Assembly (NCBI GenBank): GCA_963966185.1
Contig: CAWZYM010000190.1
Coordinates: forward strand, 345,001 to 409,000
DNA length: 64,000 nucleotides
Origin: Rhabditoides inermis
Lineage: Eukaryota; Nematoda; Chromadorea; Rhabditida; Rhabditidae
Direction: 5' to 3'
The notes below the pieces were generated by a model that saw only the letters and a program-made list of their open reading frames with translations, searched no databases and had not been told where the DNA came from. Shown piece after piece: positions 8,346-15,118 of this stretch; the first letter of the stretch is position 1, and each line of letters begins with the position of its first letter. Made by a program: the position numbers and the translations under genes.

Positions 8346-11300
8346 TTAGAGACACGCGATAGCGCACGGAATGACGACTTTCACTATAAAGAACACTATA
8401 GCCACTAGTACAGCCACGCTTCCAATAATTGTAGGAAGGTTTCGCACAAATTCCAGAATGGAAATGGCAAAGCTGGGTGTCTCTATCGTCTCCGTTCGCA
8501 CTACTTCGCCGTCGACTGTCGTTCCGAGAATGCTTCCAATCTCGTCTGCACCGGCATAGTGTAGAATTCCGTCTAGTTGAATGGCTGTCCTCTTTCCACC
8601 GCATCTCAGAGTGCAGGAGAACTTGCCCTCCGGCTGGCTGGACTTGAACCTTACAGTGTTGACGGTGCCTTTCGGCTCGCATCTGATCGTGTCTGTCAGC
8701 TGGCCGTTGCAGACCAGCTGTGCCGTGGTCGTTGTGTCCGTATCGGAGGCGCAAGTGACATTCACGTGGGCGCCACTCACACATGAGTAGCAACCACTGA
8801 GGTGTCCGTAAGACACTACAGTGCATCTGGAAACTGATTGCTCGGTTCTTGTTTTCAGATCCTTGTCCAGATTAACCTGCAGATGCACGTTGTTGTGCAT
8901 TGTGCGAAAGATTGGCAGCCTGCCAGCTTTGGACTGCAGGATCTCAAAGTGCCTTCCAATCAGCGGCAGTCGGCTGCTCTCATCTTCTACCAGCTTCGAA
9001 TAGTCAACTGGCTTTTTGCACGTGCACACCGCCGTGTCCTCTGCCGGGTTGCATCTGCATGTCTCGCGGTACGAGCACTTGTTGAATTGATCACAGAGCA
9101 ATAGGGGTGTTGGCAGCGTTGACCTCGCTAGCGCCAGCTTCTCCCTGAATGCAACAAACGTGTGGAGCATGTATCGTATTGGCTCTGTCGTTGCTTCAAT
9201 CACGGTGATATTACTTCTCTCTAGCACTGCTGTTCCTCCGTTGTCTACTATGAGAGTGTGATTTGCTCTTTTTCCTGCTCGTACCACCTCCACGTTTATC
9301 ACCGCCTGTCTGTCGAAATTCTCGCACTCAAACAATTCGACTGGGTCCGACACCGTTGGCACGACGTAGTTGGTCACAAATAGGCATCCGGGTGTGGGCA
9401 GCAGGCATCCACATTGCATAAACCCGCAAGATTCCATACAGTAAGACGCGCCTGCGTGACCCGCTGCCTGTGTCAGCTCGGGAATCACAGTGCTCGTGTT
9501 GACAGCTGCACACTTCTGCGCGGTGCATAGCGAGTTGCCCGCACATCGCTTCACGCTTGCGGTGTGGAGAGAGACGTTCTTTGTGTACATGACAGATCCC
9601 GGGACACACTTGCTGTCCACGTAGGAAAGCCGATACACATGTTTCTCCACGTCTGCGCCTTCTCCACCGATATGCAAGCATATCTCTCTCACTGTCGGAG
9701 TGAACATCAGCTCAACTGTCTTCCTTATCTTGCACTTGTTCCATGCGCACTGTTCCTCGCTGTGCGCAATGAGGATCGAGAGATCGCATGCCTGTGCGAT
9801 GGATAGGAGGGTGATCGTCGCTGCTATGAGTAGCATGCGATTCGGCGGAGTGCCTGTGCTCGCCATCCATGTTCTCATTTCAATATCGCCTGCGCGACCC
9901 TCTCGTCTCATGGACCCGAGTACCCTCCGGTGCAGAGGCGGCGTCTCTGATCCGATCAGTCCCTCTGTCTGCGCGCGCTCTCGCCTCGCTTCCATCCACT
10001 TGCGATGGGGGCAAAACACGCACCAGCACACAGCTACTCCCAGGAGAGTAAAGAACGCACAAACGTAAATTAGGAACAGACGGGTGTTACAATGGGGGTT
10101 CAACAGAATATGAGCAATGCATGTAACGCACTTCACTGTCTTGCAGTAATCCTTGGCGGGGCACGTCTTGGAGACTATCTGAGAGTGCGACTCTCCGACG
10201 CGTCTCCACTTCACAACGTGAGCTGTCGTTATCACGCTGATTGGGAGAATCACCTCCGTCTCATTCCCCGCTTCCAGACTGTGCAGGCAGTAGTGTTTTG
10301 AACACACATCGTATCTGCCCGAAGGCATCTTGTCTCGAAGGGTCACACCCGTTTCCGTGCAAACGATTACTGTTTCGTTTCCGGATTCGGTCACGTGCCG
10401 ATCATCTGTCTCGAACGGATCGTGAGATTTTATGTAATCAGTATGACTGTCCGCATCACCTGGGCTATCCACTACTCGATTGGAATCTTGCCAGCGGATC
10501 TCATTGCCCTTCGTTGCCAGCCGGCTGCGCAATTGAGTGCCCCTCATTAATCCAGCGAGATATGCCCTTTGGCTTCTCAAGTCACCATCTAGCCACTCGT
10601 CATCTGATGTTTCGTTGATCGGAGGGAGAGTGGTGACTGGTTTTGCCGGTGACTTCTTCGTGGATTGAATGTTTCCGATTCTCCTTGTTTCCACGCTACT
10701 CGCAGCCGAACTTGGCGGCTTTGTAGTTTGTACGGGATGAGAGAGAGAGGGGAGCGAGGTCATTGCGGTCGCGCGAGTCTTGGAGGGGTGCGGGGTCGAC
10801 TGCCCCGGTGGCAATGTTGTCTCCCATTTTCGCACTTCCTCGTTGTAGTCTCGCATTGCGTTCGCAGGGGAGAAGAGGGCGAACAATGACAAAACCGTAA
10901 TCAGCGCGGCCGCACGGTTGATTTTGACCGGCTTCTGTTTCGGCTTTGGCTGCGGTCTCTCGATCTCGTCCCGCCCTTCCTTCTGTCCCGTGACCAGTGC
11001 CGTCGGCCACTCAAGGCGCGACTTGTTCTTATCCCTGACCATATTACCCACAATGTTTCCATCCACGGTGTTTACTTGAGCCGTGTTCACCGATACGAAG
11101 TTCACGTCACTGACTGTGTTTTGTCCGACGATCACTCGGCCAAAAATCGTTGAAATGACCATCGCACCCGAAGGCAACACCACGCGGCTCGCTGGGTCGA
11201 CGACGTGCCAGAACACGTCTGCCCCGAGCAGGATGCCGGGCTTGCGCGCCTCCTCGTTGTTCGTCTCCATGCCCAACTTATTCAGTTCATCCAGGTCTTT

Positions 11301-11771
11301 TTTGTTGAGTTTAGAACTGCGCACAGGATTTGTGATTTTTTTCTTAGTGAGCAGTTTGCACTCCATTCTCTTTCCACTGGGGAGGAGGAATGTAGTCGGG
11401 CGCAGAGAGGATTCCTCCTTGACGGATACGCCGCCGAACACCGACAGGTGCAACGTCGTCTCCTCCAGCGAGGGTAGGCCGAGCTCGTTAGCAAGGCCCT
11501 CGTCAATGAAAGATCTCTCTGCTCCGCTGTCGAGCAGTACATCGACTGGCACCTCCTTTCCCAAGTGGGATAGAACACGGGCTCGCACGACCATCAGTCT
11601 GCCCGAGCCGCCTGCCACGTGATTGACAGCGAGCCCTTTCCAGAATGGCTTCTTCTTGTTCTGTTCATTGGAAGAGATCTCATTGCTGCTGTCCTGGATT
11701 TGGCTTTTCTGTTCCTTGTCACACATGGAGGTGTGATGCGAGCGACTGCAATGTTTGCACTTGGAAGACAT
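8346..11771 (-). CDS. Aspartic protease fused in frame to Gn/Gc-like envelope glycoprotein
   Basis: One 1141-residue ORF. Residues 1-20 continue the nucleocapsid zinc-knuckle region of Gag (CKHC, HHTSMC). A retropepsin of the DUF1758 type follows, with catalytic DSGA at 81-84 and a C-terminal part near 180-217. After about 220 comes a short low-complexity linker (221-284), not RT. Residues 285-305 are hydrophobic and end in a signal-peptidase-like SPANA. An ectodomain with Thr/Pro-rich start and a Cys-rich end runs from 306 to 563, then a membrane segment at 564-587. A second signal-like segment lies at 645-661, followed by a Cys-rich domain (662-1105) with a dense cysteine cluster at 778-796 and N-glycosylation sequons, then a membrane anchor at about 1113-1135 and a short tail. 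This two-glycoprotein layout and the cysteine pattern recall phlebovirus-type Gn/Gc, where Gc is a class II fusion protein; such envelopes are known in nematode BEL elements. RT, RNase H and integrase, normally between protease and envelope, are absent. The first ATG lies inside the gag overlap, so the true start may be by frameshifting from gag. Confidence 0.85.
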   Translation of the reverse strand: MSSKCKHCSRSHHTSMCDKEQKSQIQDSSNEISSNEQNKKKPFWKGLAVNHVAGGSGRLMVVRARVLSHLGKEVPVDVLLDSGAERSFIDEGLANELGLPSLEETTLHLSVFGGVSVKEESSLRPTTFLLPSGKRMECKLLTKKKITNPVRSSKLNKKDLDELNKLGMETNNEEARKPGILLGADVFWHVVDPASRVVLPSGAMVISTIFGRVIVGQNTVSDVNFVSVNTAQVNTVDGNIVGNMVRDKNKSRLEWPTALVTGQKEGRDEIERPQPKPKQKPVKINRAAALITVLSLFALFSPANAMRDYNEEVRKWETTLPPGQSTPHPSKTRATAMTSLPSLSHPVQTTKPPSSAASSVETRRIGNIQSTKKSPAKPVTTLPPINETSDDEWLDGDLRSQRAYLAGLMRGTQLRSRLATKGNEIRWQDSNRVVDSPGDADSHTDYIKSHDPFETDDRHVTESGNETVIVCTETGVTLRDKMPSGRYDVCSKHYCLHSLEAGNETEVILPISVITTAHVVKWRRVGESHSQIVSKTCPAKDYCKTVKCVTCIAHILLNPHCNTRLFLIYVCAFFTLLGVAVCWCVFCPHRKWMEARRERAQTEGLIGSETPPLHRRVLGSMRREGRAGDIEMRTWMASTGTPPNRMLLIAATITLLSIAQACDLSILIAHSEEQCAWNKCKIRKTVELMFTPTVREICLHIGGEGADVEKHVYRLSYVDSKCVPGSVMYTKNVSLHTASVKRCAGNSLCTAQKCAAVNTSTVIPELTQAAGHAGASYCMESCGFMQCGCLLPTPGCLFVTNYVVPTVSDPVELFECENFDRQAVINVEVVRAGKRANHTLIVDNGGTAVLERSNITVIEATTEPIRYMLHTFVAFREKLALARSTLPTPLLLCDQFNKCSYRETCRCNPAEDTAVCTCKKPVDYSKLVEDESSRLPLIGRHFEILQSKAGRLPIFRTMHNNVHLQVNLDKDLKTRTEQSVSRCTVVSYGHLSGCYSCVSGAHVNVTCASDTDTTTTAQLVCNGQLTDTIRCEPKGTVNTVRFKSSQPEGKFSCTLRCGGKRTAIQLDGILHYAGADEIGSILGTTVDGEVVRTETIETPSFAISILEFVRNLPTIIGSVAVLVAIVFFIVKVVIPCAIACL

Positions 11772-13206
11772 GCGAATCAGAGAGGCAGTTGAAACATAAT
11801 CTCAGCTCAGCCACTCTCCTCCGGCGTTCCTCCGGAGTTCTGTACTTCTTGCATTCGCCGGACCAGTGGTTGCTCATTGAACAGTATTTGCATGTCTTGC
11901 TGGCAGTGTCTGCGCTGGTAGTGAACACGACCGACTCGGTCTCGCGTTCTGCGGTCTTCCCTTCTGCCCTCTCAAACTCCTTTTCTTCCATTCTGTAGAT
12001 GATCAATTCGATCTCTCTTAGGAGCTCGTCTACATCGTCCTTATCGAGCAGGTCTTCCACCAGTTCCAGCTTGTCCCAGACAATGTCTGGGAATTTCCTT
12101 TTGATGGTTGTAAATAGGAAGGGGTTCTGGGTGGGTGCGAACTCGGCGAGTGACGCCACGAGCGCCACGAGCTCGTCGTGCATTGCACGCAGATCAGCCG
12201 GTTTCTTTGAAGTCACCGGCTTCAGACTGATTATCTTGTCGTGATAGATCTGACGCTGCCGTTCAGGCCTTGCGTACGTCCTCTGCAGGTGGGAAACGGC
12301 GTCGTGGTATCTCTCGCCCGATGCGGGGAAACGGCGGATGGCTGCGAGAGCAGGCCCGGAAAGACTAGATGTCAAAGCCGTCATCTTGACGACAGACTCG
12401 CCCTCACGGCGGTGTACCAACTCGTTGAACACTGCCCAAAATCTTGCCCATTCGCTGTACTCCCCCGAAAACACAGGGATTTCCAGCTTGTGAGACTTGG
12501 CCAGGACCACCGCCAGATCGAGCGCGCGCGGGGCGACGGCATTGTCTGTCCTCCTCGGAGGGCGGACAGGCGTGGTCTCTGCTGCCGCTGGCGCGAGCGC
12601 GGGTGCGACGCGCATTGCGGCTGTCGCCGATGCCATCTGCTCCCTGGCAGTGACTGACCTGCGAACCGCTCGCTTTACGGTGGCCGGCGTGTGTATTGTG
12701 GTCTCGTCAGATTCATCTGCACCCGTGCCCTCACTCTCTTCACTGGCGTCGGTGAAGAGGCTCTCTTCCAACACCAGACCCTCGAGGAATTTCGGGTGTT
12801 CGACTGCGGTGGCAGAGGGATCGAGCGCCGTGACTATGTTGTTCAGTTCATCGATTCGCCTTCTCATCCTTGCCACCACATTGGTCGCGGAGTTGATCAT
12901 GCGCATGGCCGAGTCTTTGATTGCGATGAACTCGTGTCGGCATGCGTTCTTCTCTTTTGCTGGCTTCGCAGAGAACAGCGTGTCTGTGCCATTCACATAG
13001 TCACACGCTTCTCGGCACTGCGCCTCCAGTGCCACAGTCGCCATCACAATCTCGGTCAACTTTTCCTTCATCTTCTTGAGGCTAGGCAAGGGAGTCTGCT
13101 TTCCGTACTTCTTCTCTAGTTTCACAATGTTTGCCTCCACCTTGCTGATCTTTCGCTTTGTTGCGAGACAGCCGACCGTAAAGGCCGGCGGGGGCACAGC
13201 TGCCAT
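11719..13206 (-). CDS. gag: Gag polyprotein (BEL/Pao, DUF1759-like)
   Basis: 495 residues. The N-terminal half is rich in Lys/Glu and predicted helical, with an acidic stretch near 155-170 and an Ala/Pro-rich linker around 190-225. Residues about 238-385 match the DUF1759-type BEL/Pao Gag core (motif PVFSGEYSEWARFWAVF, then the helical repeat region through FPDIVWDKLELVEDLL). A CCHC zinc knuckle, CX2CX4HX4C, is at 439-452. A second knuckle starts at C471 but is interrupted because this frame leaves the homologous sequence after residue 480; the remaining knuckle residues are in the frame of the 8346-11771 ORF, overlapping by 53 bp. Either a programmed ribosomal frameshift or a small deletion accounts for this. 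Gag assembles particles and packages element RNA. The ATG at 13206 is the first in frame. Confidence 0.88.
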   Translation of the reverse strand: MAAVPPPAFTVGCLATKRKISKVEANIVKLEKKYGKQTPLPSLKKMKEKLTEIVMATVALEAQCREACDYVNGTDTLFSAKPAKEKNACRHEFIAIKDSAMRMINSATNVVARMRRRIDELNNIVTALDPSATAVEHPKFLEGLVLEESLFTDASEESEGTGADESDETTIHTPATVKRAVRRSVTAREQMASATAAMRVAPALAPAAAETTPVRPPRRTDNAVAPRALDLAVVLAKSHKLEIPVFSGEYSEWARFWAVFNELVHRREGESVVKMTALTSSLSGPALAAIRRFPASGERYHDAVSHLQRTYARPERQRQIYHDKIISLKPVTSKKPADLRAMHDELVALVASLAEFAPTQNPFLFTTIKRKFPDIVWDKLELVEDLLDKDDVDELLREIELIIYRMEEKEFERAEGKTAERETESVVFTTSADTASKTCKYCSMSNHWSGECKKYRTPEERRRRVAELRLCFNCLSDSHVFQVQTLQSLASHLHV

Positions 13207-13336
13207 GTTGATGTCTGCGCTCTCTCACTCTTTCTGTTTCGCTATCTCCTCAGCAATCAGGCGATGACCGAATCACAAAGAGGCGTGCGAAAAGAAACTC
13301 GTTAAGACAGACAATAGTTCTTTTTTGTTTCCACGG
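13207..13336 (-). other. Leader directly upstream of gag
   Basis: 130 bp between the tandem repeats and the gag start. No motif recognised. Confidence 0.4.
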
Positions 13337-13887
13337 TCAGCCTTTGCAGGCGAGTGGCTACAGTTGGCTCAAGTTGCGAGTCTTCTTCCACAGTCAGCCT
13401 TTGCAGGCGAGTGGCTACAGTTGACTCAAGTTGCAAGCCTCTTCCACAGTCAGCCTTTGCAGGCGAGTGGCTACAGTTGGCTGAAGATGTGAGCCTCTTC
13501 CACAGTCAGCCTTTGCAGGCGAGTGGCTACAGTTGGCTCAAGTTGCGAGTCTTCTTCCACAGTCAGCCTTTGCAGGCGAGTGGCTACAGTTGACTGAAGA
13601 TGTGAGCCTCTTCCACAGTCAGCCTTTGCAGGCGAGTGGCTACAGTTGGCTCAAGTTGCGAGTCTTCTTCCACAGTCAGCCTTTGCAGGCGAGTGGCTAC
13701 AGTTGACTCAAGTTGCAAGCCTCTTCCACAGTCAGCCTTTGCAGGCGAGTGGCTACAGTTGGCTGAAGATGCGAGCCTCTTCCACAGTCAGCCTTTGCAG
13801 GCGAGTGGCTACAGTTGGCTCGAGTTGCGAGTCTTCTTCCACAGTCAGCCTTTGCAGGCGAGTGGCTACAGTTGACTCGAGTTGTAC
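13337..13887. repeat. Tandem repeat of 56/57-bp units in the leader, about 10 copies
   Basis: Units start at 13337, 13394, 13450, 13506, 13563, 13619, 13676, 13732, 13788 and 13845, each beginning TCAGCCTTTGCAGGCGAGTG. Spacing is 57 or 56 bp. A 57-bp type (with CTTCTTCCACAG) recurs among 56-bp types (with CCTCTTCCACAG), so part of the array repeats as a dimer of about 113 bp. They sit in the 5' leader of the LTR element on the sense-strand side of gag. Tandem repeats in a retroelement leader can act as enhancer-like or packaging sequence; there is no direct evidence for that here. Confidence 0.95.
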
Positions 13888-14815
13888 CGAATAGTTTGTC
13901 CAATCGTTATGTCTACCAAAGATTTTTCCTACTTCGTGGTGGAACGAAAGAGGAAAGACAACAACAGGGTACGAATCTCCGGACTCACAGTCTCCTTTTC
14001 TGCTACGCGGGACGGAAGACGCTTCGTAGATCTCACGGAAGTCTCTTCTCGTTCGGCGGTTGCAGGTGTGCTCGGAGCTGTGCGCGCGGCGGTCGGCTAG
14101 CTTGTTACAATGACCCTCTCTAGTGCCAACCCCGCAGCCTCGCCTTATCATAAATCTTGCGCGCCCGCTGCCTGTCAGGCAGTCGAGTCGTAAGGCCTGA
14201 CCCTGTGTTGCGCCACCGTGTGTTGCGCCATCCGGTCGGCGATCGCACAGTGCAAACACCGACTATCAGGCGACGCATGCCGCCAGAGATGCAGAATGTG
14301 ATACTGCAACCCTGGGATACAGTAATCCGCGCGCGTGTACTCAGCGTGAAACAAAGCTGAAATGCGGATGATAGTAGTCTAGTGCGGTAGTTACCAGCAA
14401 CGACGCTCCTCGGTCGTCCGGTGACTCGGCGTGCCACTCGCCGACGTCATCTACCTGTGGGGTACGGCTCGAACCGGCCGGTTCCGGCCCTCACCTACCC
14501 CGACCCCTAGCCGTGCGTTCTGCAAAGTGCACGGTGTGTCTGTGCTGTGCCAGACGGGTCAGTGTGTGTGTGTGTGTTAGACTAGCTAGTTTAGTTGCAC
14601 ACTTCCGATGTGTGCTCCTCTCTCGTATCCTCGTGCGTGATCACTGTGCAGGTGCAGCAGTGCTTGTTGTGAGTGTGCGTGACACTCCCCTCGGGGCATG
14701 ACCACTCCCAATCAGTGGTTTGACCCCAGCCGGCGTTGCGGCGGCAGTGCGAGATCGGTGATCAAGTCGGCCGCTCGACACGTGCCTGTGCATGTGAACA
14801 TGCGTGTGAATGTGG
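13888..14815 (-). other. Leader segment between LINE tail and tandem repeats
   Basis: About 930 bp with no convincing gene. It contains a 14-bp perfect GC-rich palindrome GAACCGGCCGGTTC at 14471-14484 and a short TG run at about 14564-14577. ORFs up to about 168 codons here have no recognisable similarity and run into the tandem repeats. Confidence 0.45.
14471..14484. other. GC-rich 14-bp palindrome in the leader
   Basis: GAACCGGCCGGTTC is self-complementary and lies upstream of gag in the presumed genomic RNA leader. Retroviral dimer-initiation sites are short GC-rich palindromes in this position, but here the flanking stem needed for a kissing loop was not established. Confidence 0.3.
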
Positions 14816-14842
14816 TAATAATAATAATATAATAATAATATA
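14816..14842 (-). repeat. (TAA)n / (TTA)n simple-repeat tail of LINE-2
   Basis: About nine TAA/TA-type units on the + strand, read as TTATTATT on the LINE sense strand. They lie at the end of the LINE 3' UTR. CR1-group LINEs often end in short simple repeats instead of poly(A), so I place the 3' boundary here. Confidence 0.7.
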
Positions 14843-15118
14843 TTTATCCATAGAAACAGAATCGCAATGACAACATTGGAAAGACAACAAAAGTTATGAT
14901 GAACGAGTGTCCAACATCAATCGGTTTCCTTCCCAGTGAGGCAAAGCGAATACTGCGGAAGCCACCTCCAGACACCTTGACGTGTTTGACAGAAGTGTAC
15001 TTCCTCCACAGGCACTCTCGCGACGACAACTGAAATGAGTGAGGAGGCAAGCGCCTCATCATTAGAATCACCCAATCAAGTCAAACCACCCTGGAGCTTC
15101 TATCACATTAACAGACTA

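Noticed and set aside
8134..8826. 230-codon ORF on the - strand
   Set aside because: It overlaps the envelope ORF in another frame, has no recognisable domain and continues into untranslated sequence; a shadow of env.
9328..12657. Numerous + strand ORFs of 60-180 codons
   Set aside because: They lie opposite gag, protease and envelope and show only composition-driven openness.
13337..13887. CRISPR array
   Set aside because: Units are contiguous tandem repeats without unique spacers, in a eukaryotic retroelement.
13753..14259. 168-codon - strand ORF crossing the tandem repeats
   Set aside because: Its C-terminal part is translated repeat and its N-terminal part lacks any known motif; the repeat length explains the open frame.
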